A stretch of 28,185 nt of DNA from Bacillota bacterium (lineage in GTDB: Bacteria; Bacillota; Limnochordia; Limnochordales; ZCTH02-B6), in contig QGSR01000002.1 of assembly GCA_003387805.1 (NCBI GenBank), positions 1 to 28,185 on the forward strand, in the 5' to 3' direction. The position numbers and the translations under genes are program-made. Positions 1 through 6,441 of the stretch are shown here, piece after piece (position 1 is the first letter of the stretch; every line of letters begins with the position of its first letter). The notes under the pieces are model-generated. The model did not search any database. It had not been told where the DNA came from and saw only the letters and a program-made list of their open reading frames with translations.

Positions 1-351
1 CCCCGTAGCCGAAAATGCCCCGGTAGCCCGGGGGGCTCGTTTTGCCCCGGCCGGCGCCGCTCCGGGCGGAGCGCCGGCCGCCCGGGCGGGCGCGGCCCGA
101 GCGGCCCGTCCCGCGGCCCGCGGTCCCTCGCCGGGCGCGCCAGTCCGACAGCGAGTACACCGTGCACGCCGGTTTCTCGCTGTTTTCCGCCTTTTTGGGC
201 GGTGCGTGGTTTTCGTCGCGCTGACTCATGCGCGGGCCCCCTCGATGACAGTATGGATTAGAACAAGACGGCTCCGCCGGGCCGGCGCGGCCGCGCCGCC
301 CGACGGGGCGCCTCCGCGGCCGGGCCGGGAATGTTTATAGAGTTCCCGAAT
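1..351. other. GC-rich stretch with no convincing gene
   Basis: I see no supportable gene here. A 60-codon frame at 42-224 is Arg/Pro-rich, has no ribosome binding site and looks like a by-product of high GC. A short hairpin at 25-37 (AGCCC, three-base loop, GGGCT) followed by CGTTTT could be the end of a terminator for a gene left of the window, but the stem is only 5 bp. A 6-bp inverted repeat at 326-348 lies just upstream of the rex promoter and is reported separately. Confidence 0.5.
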
Positions 352-381
352 TTGACGCGTCCTTTCACCCGGCGGTATAAT
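352..381 (+). promoter_or_regulatory. Sigma-A promoter of the rex operon
   Basis: TTGACG at 352-357 and a perfect TATAAT at 376-381 are separated by 18 bases, 36 bases ahead of the rex start. It should drive rex-menG-hepT-tatC-tatC. A CGGGAA-N11-TTCCCG inverted repeat at 326-348 abuts the -35 side. I see no classical Rex operator (TTGTG...CACAA) over this promoter. Confidence 0.75.
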
Positions 382-416
382 GAGCCTGCGGTCGATTAAC
401 GGATACGGGTGGCAAT

Positions 417-1058
417 ATGCGGACCAAGAAGATCTCCGCAGCGGTCGTGCGCCGGCTGCCGATCTATTTGCGCGTGCTTGAGGAAGCCACAAGAGACGGC
501 GACAAAGAGCTCATGTCCTCCCAGGAGCTGGGCGAAAAGGCCGGCGTCAGTCCCGCTTTGGTGCGGAAGGATTTGGCTTGGTTCGGCGAGTTCGGCAAGC
601 AGGGCGTCGGCTACGACATCGAGACGCTGCGCACCGAGCTCCGGCGCATTTTGCATCTCGACCGCGATATTCCCATCGCCCTGGTGGGCGTGGGCAGCCT
701 GGGCGAAGCGCTGGTGCGCTATTTCCGCCGCCGCTACAGCCTGGACCCCGGTTTTCACCTGAACATCGTGGCCGTCTTCGACGCCGATCCCGAGAAACAA
801 GGACAAGATATCGAAGGATTGCCGGTGCAGGCGCCCGAACTGATCCCGGAGAGGGCGAAAGAGCTGGGCATTCGCATGGCCATCGTGGCCGTGCCGCCGG
901 ACGCGGCGCAAATGGTGGTGGACGCGCTGGTCGGCGCGGGCATCCGCCTGCTGTTCAATTTCGCCCCCGTGAAGCTGACGGTGCCCGAGGACGTGCATAT
1001 CATCAACGCCGATCTCAGCCTGGAGCTGCAGCGGCTGGCGTATTACCTGGAAGACTGA
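417..1058 (+). CDS. rex: Redox-sensing transcriptional repressor Rex
   Basis: Rex family repressors sense the NADH/NAD+ ratio and release DNA when NADH rises, derepressing fermentative and respiratory genes. The 213-residue product has the expected layout: an N-terminal winged helix (about residues 10-65, with SSQELGEKAGVSPALVRKDL) and a C-terminal Rossmann domain with GVGSLG at 91-96 followed by the acidic end of the second strand near AVFDAD. The C-terminal helix typical of the family (LSLELQRLAYYLED) is complete, so the length is normal. The ATG at 417 follows only a weak GGGTGG ribosome binding site. It is the first gene after a strong promoter and is followed 34 bases later by menG, which fits control of respiratory genes. 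Family assignment is very secure; targets are not visible from the sequence. Confidence 0.95.
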   Translation: MRTKKISAAVVRRLPIYLRVLEEATRDGDKELMSSQELGEKAGVSPALVRKDLAWFGEFGKQGVGYDIETLRTELRRILHLDRDIPIALVGVGSLGEALVRYFRRRYSLDPGFHLNIVAVFDADPEKQGQDIEGLPVQAPELIPERAKELGIRMAIVAVPPDAAQMVVDALVGAGIRLLFNFAPVKLTVPEDVHIINADLSLELQRLAYYLED

Positions 1059-1092
1059 CCGTGGAGCAGACGTTGGGTAAGGGGACCGAGCG

Positions 1093-1818
1093 GTGACGCG
1101 CAAGGACGAGGCCGCTCTCGAGGAACGCGAGCAGTACGTACAAGACCTGTTCCGCCGAGTGGCGCCGCGCTATGATTTCCTCAATCGCTTGCTGAGCTTT
1201 CGCCGGGACGTGGCTTGGCGCCGGTTCACCGCGCGCCAAGCCGGCTTGGTCCCGGGCGGCCGCGTGCTGGACGTGGCCACGGGCACGGGCGATTTGGCCT
1301 TTGATTTGGCGGCGGTAGTGGGCCGCGAGGGGCGCGTCGTGGGGCTGGATTTCACCGAGGAAATGCTGGTGCGGGCCCGCCGGAAAGCGGACAAGCTGGG
1401 CCTGGGCGACGTCTGCACCTTCGTGCAGGGCAACGCTCTGGACTTGCCCTTCGGCGAGAACGAATTCGACGCCGCGACCATCGCCTTCGGTCTGCGCAAC
1501 GTGGTGGACCGGGAGCGCTGCCTGCTGGAGATGAAGCGGGTGGTGCGGCCCGGCGGCCGCGTGCTGGTGCTGGAGTTCTCCCGGCCCGTATGGCCCGTGT
1601 TCCGCCAAGTTTACCTGCTTTACTTTCGCTACGTGCTGCCGTGGATCGGCCGGCTGATCCAGGGCGATCCGGATACGTATCGTTATTTGCCCGAGACGGT
1701 GCTGGCTTTCCCTGATCAGGAGGCGCTGGCCGCCATGATGCGGGAGCTCGGCTTCCGCAACGTGCGCTATCACAACCTGACCGGGGGCATTTGCGCGCTC
1801 CACATCGGCGAAGTCTGA
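1093..1818 (+). CDS. menG: Demethylmenaquinone methyltransferase (MenG/UbiE)
   Basis: A class I SAM-dependent methyltransferase of 241 residues that carries out the last C-methylation of menaquinone. The SAM-binding motif VLDVATGTGDLAFDLA begins near residue 58. The UbiE/MenG signatures YDFLNRLLS (near residue 27), FGLRNVVDR and LEFSRP are present, and the C-terminal NLTGGICALHIG is typical of the family. The start is GTG at 1093 behind GTAAGGGG. It lies between rex and a polyprenyl diphosphate synthase that would make the menaquinone side chain, so menaquinone rather than ubiquinone is the likely substrate. It probably shares the rex transcript. Confidence 0.94.
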   Translation: MTRKDEAALEEREQYVQDLFRRVAPRYDFLNRLLSFRRDVAWRRFTARQAGLVPGGRVLDVATGTGDLAFDLAAVVGREGRVVGLDFTEEMLVRARRKADKLGLGDVCTFVQGNALDLPFGENEFDAATIAFGLRNVVDRERCLLEMKRVVRPGGRVLVLEFSRPVWPVFRQVYLLYFRYVLPWIGRLIQGDPDTYRYLPETVLAFPDQEALAAMMRELGFRNVRYHNLTGGICALHIGEV

Positions 1819-1873
1819 CCGCGAGGTTTGACGGCATCGTTGGACGCGGGGCGGAAATTGAGGTGGCTGTTCG

Positions 1874-2848
1874 ATGCAGGTCGTGGAACGAGTTTTGGCG
1901 GACCTGGGTCCGTACTTGGAGGCGGTGGAGCGGGAACTCCGCCAGGCGTCCGATGACAGCGGCCCGCAGATGCGGGAGATTACGCGGCATATGGTGGAGG
2001 CCGGCGGCAAGCGGCTGCGGCCGATTTTGACGCTGCTCTCGGCCCGGGTGTTCGGGGAGGATCTGGAGAAGACCGTGCCCATCGCGGCGGCCGCGGAGCT
2101 CATCCACATGGCCACGCTGGCCCACGACGACGTCATCGACGAAGCCACCACCCGCCGGGGCGCGCTGACGGTCAACAGCCGCTGGGACAACCACACGGCG
2201 GTGCTGGCCGGCGACGTGCTGCTGGCCCGGGCGCTGGTCATGCTGGTGGACCACGGCTCGCCGGCCATCGTGCGCATCATGGCCGACATGATCCGGCGCA
2301 TGTGCGACGGCGAGATCGAGCAGAAGGCCTCGCTCAACCGGCTGGACCAGACCGAAGCCGACTACTTCGACCGCATCGAGAAGAAGACGGCGCTGTTTTT
2401 CGCGGCGTGCTGCGAGAGCGGCGCGCTGCATCAGGGCGCGGAGCCGCATCACGTGCGGGCTTTGGCCGAGTACGGGCGCGACATCGGCATGGCGTTTCAG
2501 GTGGTGGACGACCTTTTGGACGTCAGCGGCGAGGCCGAGGTGGTGGGCAAACCTACCGGCAACGACCTGGCCGCGGGCGTCATCACGCTGCCCGTCCTGT
2601 ATTTGCTCCGGCAGGACGGCGAGGCGGGCCGCCGGGCGCGCGAGCTGCTGCGGGAGGCGCCGTACACCCGGGCGCAAATTGACGAAGTGCTGGCGCTGGT
2701 GCGGCAAAACGGCGCGGTGGAGTACAGCCGGAAGGTGGCCGAGGACTTCGCCCGCCGGGCCCGGGAGCACCTGCTGGAGCTGCCCGCGTCCCCGGGCCGG
2801 GACATGCTGGCCGACGTGGCCTACGAGCTGCTGCGTCGGGTGTACTGA
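1874..2848 (+). CDS. hepT: Trans-polyprenyl diphosphate synthase (hepT-type)
   Basis: This 324-residue class I isoprenyl synthase elongates farnesyl or geranyl diphosphate with isopentenyl diphosphate, most likely to give the menaquinone side chain. GGKRLRP (44-50), the first Asp-rich motif DDVID (85-89) and the second DDLLD (212-216) are all intact, so it should be catalytically complete. In many Firmicutes the heptaprenyl enzyme needs a small partner (HepS/HepA), and none is seen next to this gene. Product chain length cannot be decided from sequence alone. GAGGTG at 1860-1865 is the ribosome binding site for the ATG at 1874. It sits 55 bases after menG and 53 bases before the first tatC, all in the same direction. 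Confidence 0.9.
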   Translation: MQVVERVLADLGPYLEAVERELRQASDDSGPQMREITRHMVEAGGKRLRPILTLLSARVFGEDLEKTVPIAAAAELIHMATLAHDDVIDEATTRRGALTVNSRWDNHTAVLAGDVLLARALVMLVDHGSPAIVRIMADMIRRMCDGEIEQKASLNRLDQTEADYFDRIEKKTALFFAACCESGALHQGAEPHHVRALAEYGRDIGMAFQVVDDLLDVSGEAEVVGKPTGNDLAAGVITLPVLYLLRQDGEAGRRARELLREAPYTRAQIDEVLALVRQNGAVEYSRKVAEDFARRAREHLLELPASPGRDMLADVAYELLRRVY

Positions 2849-2901
2849 CCGCCTCCCGCCGCGACCCGCCACGAGGATGACAACCGAAGGACGGGGCAGT
2901 C

Positions 2902-3642
2902 GTGACCGACAGCCAACAGATGACCGGCTCCGAATACCTGCTCCCGGAGATGACGGCGGAGGAGCATCTGGCCGAGCTGCGGCGCCGGCTGCTCATCAGT
3001 CTGGGCGCCGTGGCCGCCGGCAGCGTGGCCGGATGGTTCGTCGCGCCGGATTTGCTGCGGATGTTCGCGGCCCACGTCGGGCGGCCCTTCGTGTTCGTCT
3101 CGCCGGCCGAGGCCTTTTCCAGCTATCTGAAGATGGCCGTTTCGCTGGGCACGGCGCTGGCCTTGCCCGTCATCCTGGTGCAGGGCTGGCTGTTCGTGCT
3201 GCCGGCGCTGTTTCCCCACGAACGCCGCACCGCCCGGCGCTACATGCTGCCGTCGCTGGCGCTGTTCGTGGCCGGCGTCGCTTTCGCTTACTTCATCGTT
3301 TACCCCATTGCGCTGCGGTTTTTGCTGGGCTTCGGCAGCGACCGGGTGCAGCCGTACCTTTCCATCGCGTCGTTCTTGTCGTTTTTCATCCGGGTGACGG
3401 TGCCCTTCGGCTTGGTGTTCCAGTTTCCCGTCGCGCTGGTGGTCCTGGTGCAGCTGGAAATGGTGACCGTGGAGCGGCTGGTCCGGCTGCGGCGCATCAT
3501 CTTTTTCTTGGCGTTCGTCGTGGGCGCCTTGCTGACGCCGCCCGATCTGGCGTCGCAAGTTTTGATGGCGCTGCCGGTCATCGTGCTCTACGAGCTGACG
3601 CTCTGGCGGCTGCGGAAGGGGGCGCCGGCCCGTGACGAGTGA
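2902..3642 (+). CDS. tatC: Twin-arginine translocase subunit TatC (copy 1, canonical)
   Basis: A 246-residue membrane protein of the TatC family, the receptor that recognises twin-arginine signal peptides of folded exported proteins. The N-terminal cytoplasmic EEHLAELRRRL (20-30), the periplasmic-loop motif SPAEAF (67-72) and the signal-binding segment around LPALFPHERR, with Glu107, are all conserved. Six hydrophobic segments can be traced. The start is GTG at 2902, and the stop overlaps the start of a second tatC by 11 bases. No tatA gene is found in this window, so the pore-forming partner must be elsewhere. Placement after quinone genes fits export of cofactor-containing redox proteins. 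Confidence 0.93.
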   Translation: MTDSQQMTGSEYLLPEMTAEEHLAELRRRLLISLGAVAAGSVAGWFVAPDLLRMFAAHVGRPFVFVSPAEAFSSYLKMAVSLGTALALPVILVQGWLFVLPALFPHERRTARRYMLPSLALFVAGVAFAYFIVYPIALRFLLGFGSDRVQPYLSIASFLSFFIRVTVPFGLVFQFPVALVVLVQLEMVTVERLVRLRRIIFFLAFVVGALLTPPDLASQVLMALPVIVLYELTLWRLRKGAPARDE

Positions 3643-4450
3643 CGAGACGCGGGAGAAGGCCGCAGCCGGGCTGCTCCACCCTGACGCGCCGCCGGAGCCG
3701 GGAACCGCGCAGCCGGCGGACGATGCGGGACTCGACCACGCGGTCCTCACCGCCCGGCTCATCGAAGTGCGCGGCCGCATCATCCGCACCGTGCTGTTTT
3801 GGCTGGCGGCGTCGGTGGCCGTGTATATTGTGAGCCCGCGCATCATCGATCACGTGAGCCGGGGGCTGCCGGGCGCCGGCGGGCTCATTTTCCTGTCCCC
3901 GGCCGAAGCCTTCGTCACCCGCATCAAGCTGGCCCTGGCGGGCGGCTTGGCCCTGGCCGTGCCCTTCATCCTGCTCCAGGTGGTGGGCTTCTTCGCGCCG
4001 AGGCTGTCCCGGCGCCGGCGGCGGGCGGCGCTGGCCGTGATCCCGCTGGCGGTGCTCTTGTTTGCCGCCGGGATGGCGTTCGGTTATGCGGTGCTGCTGC
4101 CGTTCGCCGTGGACTTCCTCCTGCGGTTCAGCGGGCCCGAGCTCGTTCCCATGCTGTCGCTGGCGGCGTTCATCCGGTTCGTCATGTGGCTGGTCGTGCC
4201 CCTGGGCTTCATTTTCCAGCTGCCCCTCGTCATTTCGTTCCTGGCCGGGCTGGGGATTCTGGACGCCCGGGCCATGGCCCGGCGGCGGAAGTACGCGGTG
4301 CTGGCCATTTTCATCATCTCGGCGCTGCTGACGCCGACGGACGTGTTTTCCCAGTTCATGATGGCGGTGCCGCTGCTGGTGCTGTACGAGATCAGCCTGA
4401 TCATCGCCCGCATCGTGGGGCGGCGGGCGGCCCGGCGCCGGGACGCGTGA
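3632..4450 (+). CDS. Divergent second TatC
   Basis: A 272-residue TatC homologue beginning with GTG at 3632, inside the end of the first tatC, so the two are translationally coupled. It keeps the IEVR part of the N-terminal motif (44-47), SPAEAF (89-94) and the FFAP turn (120-123). The position equivalent to E. coli Glu103, part of PHERR in copy 1, is Arg129 within the run RLSRRRRR. That Glu is a known signal-peptide contact, so this copy probably cannot read twin-arginine signals in the normal way. It also has a 35-residue polar N-terminal extension rich in Ala, Pro and Asp. It could be a structural partner of copy 1 or a specialised receptor. Membership of the TatC fold is secure; the altered role is inference. 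Confidence 0.85.
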   Translation: MTSDETREKAAAGLLHPDAPPEPGTAQPADDAGLDHAVLTARLIEVRGRIIRTVLFWLAASVAVYIVSPRIIDHVSRGLPGAGGLIFLSPAEAFVTRIKLALAGGLALAVPFILLQVVGFFAPRLSRRRRRAALAVIPLAVLLFAAGMAFGYAVLLPFAVDFLLRFSGPELVPMLSLAAFIRFVMWLVVPLGFIFQLPLVISFLAGLGILDARAMARRRKYAVLAIFIISALLTPTDVFSQFMMAVPLLVLYEISLIIARIVGRRAARRRDA

Positions 4451-4586
4451 GCCGACCCGCCGGTTCGCGGAAGGGTTGCGCCCTCACTAGGCGAACAATG
4501 AACGAGCGGTTACAATAGACACGGCGGGCTCTGCCCATGGTGCCCGCCGCGGCACGCGGCTTGCGGGATGGGGCGGTGGACGGTCG
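4451..4586. other. Intergenic gap before the MaoC-like gene
   Basis: A possible -10 hexamer TACAAT lies at 4511-4516, but no -35 element is found at a normal distance (TTGCGC at 4476 is 29 bases away). No terminator with a T-tract follows tatC, so read-through from the upstream operon is possible. Confidence 0.35.
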
Positions 4587-5162
4587 ATGCGGGGCCAACC
4601 GACGCGGGAAGAACCGACACGGGGCGAGCAAGCGAAGGGCTTGGGGGCGCCGCGCGAGGCGGGGGCCCGGGAGTCCTCCGCCGGCACGGGGCCTGCCGGG
4701 GGCTCGGACGGCTGGCGTCTGCACCAGCTGAAAGTAGGCCAGCGCGCCACATGGACCCGCCGGGTGACCGAGCGGGAAGTCATGCTCTACATGGGCGTCA
4801 CCGGCGACACGAACCCCATCTACATCGATCGAAACTACGCCGCCCGCACCAGCATGGGCCAGCCTGTCGTGCCCGCGGTGCTGCTGGCCGGGTACGTGTT
4901 CACGGCCATCATGCAGCGGCTGCCCGGGCCCGGCACCATCAGCCTCATGCAGACGTTTCACTTCTTGCATCCCGTGCGCGTCGGCGATACTATCACCATT
5001 GTGGTGGAAGTGATTTCGATCGATGCGGTCCGGGGACGGGCGCGCCTGCGGGCCGTGGGCCGCAACCAGGACCAGCAGGAGGTGCTGTCGGGCGAGGCGG
5101 AAGTCATCCCGCCGTCGACGCTGCGCCCGGTGCTGACCGAGGCGTTCGAAGACTACGACTGA
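4587..5162 (+). CDS. MaoC-like hotdog-fold protein
   Basis: The product (191 residues if the ATG at 4587 is used) has a MaoC/R-hydratase single hotdog domain from about residue 45. The hydratase signature appears as GDTNPIYID (73-81), with the catalytic Asp at 74. The His that normally sits five residues after it in (R)-specific enoyl-CoA hydratases is Tyr79. It may therefore be a non-canonical dehydratase or an acyl-thioester binding protein. Residues 1-42 are low-complexity, rich in Gly, Glu, Ala and Arg, and may not be translated. The ribosome binding site is poor, but no better in-frame ATG is seen before the domain. No functional partner is evident beside it; ndk follows after 119 bases. 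Confidence 0.75.
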   Translation: MRGQPTREEPTRGEQAKGLGAPREAGARESSAGTGPAGGSDGWRLHQLKVGQRATWTRRVTEREVMLYMGVTGDTNPIYIDRNYAARTSMGQPVVPAVLLAGYVFTAIMQRLPGPGTISLMQTFHFLHPVRVGDTITIVVEVISIDAVRGRARLRAVGRNQDQQEVLSGEAEVIPPSTLRPVLTEAFEDYD

Positions 5163-5281
5163 GAAGCGCGCCGCGGCGCCTGCGGCACCGCCGCCGAGGC
5201 CCGCCGGGGCCGTCCGAGGCTGCACCGAAGCCGGGGTTCTGCCGGCAAAGTTTATCATTTTCTCAGGAGGAGCCACAGCAG

Positions 5282-5695
5282 ATGGAACGCACATTCATCA
5301 TCATCAAGCCCGAAGGTGTACGGCGGGGTCTCATCGGCGAGGTGCTGTCCCGCTTCGAGCGCAAGGGGCTGCGCATCGCCCGCCTGACGACGGGCCACAT
5401 CCCCGAGAAGGTGGCCCGGGAGCACTACGCCCACCTGAAGGACAAGCCGTTTTTCGACGAGCTAGTCGAGTACATGACGTCGGGCATGGTGTGCATGGCC
5501 ATCATCGAGGGGCCCAACGCCATCCAGCACGTGCGCAGCCTCATCGGCGCCACCAACCCGGTGGAGGCCGCGCCGGGGACCATTCGCGGCGACTTCGCCA
5601 CGGAGCTGCCGTACAACATCGTGCACGCGTCGGACAGCCCGGAGACGGCCATCGCCGAAATCGCCCGCTTCTTCGGCACCGAAGAGGACGCCTGA
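5282..5695 (+). CDS. ndk: Nucleoside diphosphate kinase
   Basis: A full-length 137-residue NDP kinase that balances nucleoside triphosphate pools by a phospho-histidine ping-pong reaction. The nucleotide-binding KPEGV (9-13), the central GATNP (89-93) and the catalytic histidine in YNIVHASDSPE (His115) are present. Two small variations are KPEGV in place of the commoner KPDGV, and HASDS in place of HGSDS. The ATG at 5282 follows a perfect AGGAGG at 5265-5270. It is monocistronic by appearance: a 9-bp hairpin follows it and a new promoter for the polyamine genes begins at 5809. Confidence 0.96.
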   Translation: MERTFIIIKPEGVRRGLIGEVLSRFERKGLRIARLTTGHIPEKVAREHYAHLKDKPFFDELVEYMTSGMVCMAIIEGPNAIQHVRSLIGATNPVEAAPGTIRGDFATELPYNIVHASDSPETAIAEIARFFGTEEDA

Positions 5696-5725
5696 GCCCG
5701 CGGGCCGGCAGCAAAGCCATACGGG

Positions 5726-5788
5726 GCGGGCGCGTCGAGCAGCGGACGATGCGGACGCGGAGGCGCCGCGCCCGCGAAAATTTTAATG
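5726..5788 (+). terminator. Probable terminator after ndk
   Basis: A perfect 9-bp stem, GCGGGCGCG (5726-5734) with CGCGCCCGC (5767-5775), encloses a long 32-base loop and is followed by GAAAATTTTAATG. The long loop and interrupted T-tract make it weaker than a textbook intrinsic terminator. Confidence 0.45.
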
Positions 5789-5790
5789 TT

Positions 5791-5836
5791 TGCAATCCGA
5801 AAAGTGGATTGCACTGCGGCGGCCTTTTGGTATACT
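5791..5836 (+). promoter_or_regulatory. Promoter with overlapping palindrome, polyamine operon
   Basis: TTGCAC at 5809-5814 and TATACT at 5831-5836 are 16 bases apart, a good sigma-A promoter. A perfect 8-bp inverted repeat, TGCAATCC (5791-5798) and GGATTGCA (5806-5813) with a 7-base spacer, overlaps the -35 element. The position suits a repressor operator. It does not match the arginine-repressor consensus as I know it. Confidence 0.7.
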
Positions 5837-5876
5837 AGCGCTGTGCATTATGTGGCTGCTAGGAGGATGCTAGGCG

Positions 5877-6335
5877 TTGCTGCCGACACCGAAAAAGTTT
5901 ACCCTGGTTGCCGGGGCGGCCGAAGGGCCCACGACGCTCAACGCGTTTGACAATGCGCTGCTGGCCGCCGGCATCGGCAACTTGAACCTGCTGCGGGTGA
6001 GCAGCATCTTGCCGCCGGCCGCGGAGCTGGTGGAGGAGCTGGACATCCCGCCGGGCGCGCTGACGCCCACGGCGTACGGCGCCATCACCAGCGAGGAGCC
6101 GGGCGAGACCATTGCCGCCGCCGTGGCCGTCGGCATGAGCGAGGACACGTTCGGCGTCATCATGGAGTGGTCCGGGCGGGCCACGGCCGAGGAGGCCGAG
6201 GCTAAAGTACGGGCCATGGTCGAGGCCGCCTTCGCGCATCGCGGCATGGAACTGAAGAACGTCTTGGTGAAGAGCGCCGAGCACACGGTCGAAAAGGCCG
6301 GCTGCGCCTTCGCCGCAGTCGCTCTCTGGTACTGA
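5877..6335 (+). CDS. pdaD: Pyruvoyl-dependent arginine decarboxylase
   Basis: This 152-residue protein resembles the archaeal-type PvlArgDC, which converts arginine to agmatine without PLP. The proenzyme cleaves itself between two serines to make a pyruvoyl group on the new alpha chain. The site is visible as RVSSILPP with Ser42-Ser43, followed by the beta/alpha sandwich sequence ending ALWY. The start must be TTG at 5877: AGGAGG at 5861-5866 is 10 bases upstream, a stop (TAG at 5871) lies just before in frame, and the next in-frame ATG is far inside the protein. It is the first gene of a group with speE and speB, which use agmatine or putrescine. Most Firmicutes use a PLP-type SpeA for this step, so this family is a notable choice here. 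Confidence 0.92.
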   Translation: MLPTPKKFTLVAGAAEGPTTLNAFDNALLAAGIGNLNLLRVSSILPPAAELVEELDIPPGALTPTAYGAITSEEPGETIAAAVAVGMSEDTFGVIMEWSGRATAEEAEAKVRAMVEAAFAHRGMELKNVLVKSAEHTVEKAGCAFAAVALWY

Positions 6336-6372
6336 GCGGCTTTCGGGCGCCCGGTCGCTCTTTGGTACCGAG
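6318..6372 (+). repeat. Imperfect 19-bp direct repeat at the pdaD 3' end
   Basis: GTCGCTCTCTGGTACTGAG at 6318-6336, which holds the last codons and stop of pdaD, recurs at 6354-6372 with two differences. The offset of 36 bases keeps the reading frame, so the second copy would encode VALWYR if the stop were passed. It looks like a small tandem duplication. Confidence 0.6.
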
Positions 6373-6395
6373 GATATCGCAGACGGCAGTCGCCG

Positions 6396-6441
6396 AGGGG
6401 GTGACAGGCTCGCTTGCACCGACAGGCGAGCCTTTTTTATG
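6396..6441 (+). promoter_or_regulatory. Ribosome binding site, hairpin and start codon of speE
   Basis: A strong ribosome binding site AGGGGGTGA (6396-6404) lies 34 bases before the speE ATG, too far to work directly. Between them is an 8-bp perfect stem, AGGCTCGC (6406-6413) with GCGAGCCT (6426-6433), then a T-run at 6433-6438 that touches the ATG. If folded, the stem would bring the binding site to about six bases from the start. The same element has the form of an intrinsic terminator, so it may instead act as an attenuator. Confidence 0.7.

Noticed and set aside
42..224. 60-codon frame near the left edge
   Set aside because: Low-complexity Arg/Pro sequence with no ribosome binding site and no recognisable family.
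4511..4516. TACAAT as -10 of a promoter for the MaoC-like gene
   Set aside because: No -35 at a normal distance and no TGn extension, so I do not call a promoter.
5867..5876. ATG at 5867 as the start of pdaD
   Set aside because: It is in a different frame from the pyruvoyl decarboxylase sequence; the TTG at 5877 is the only usable start.
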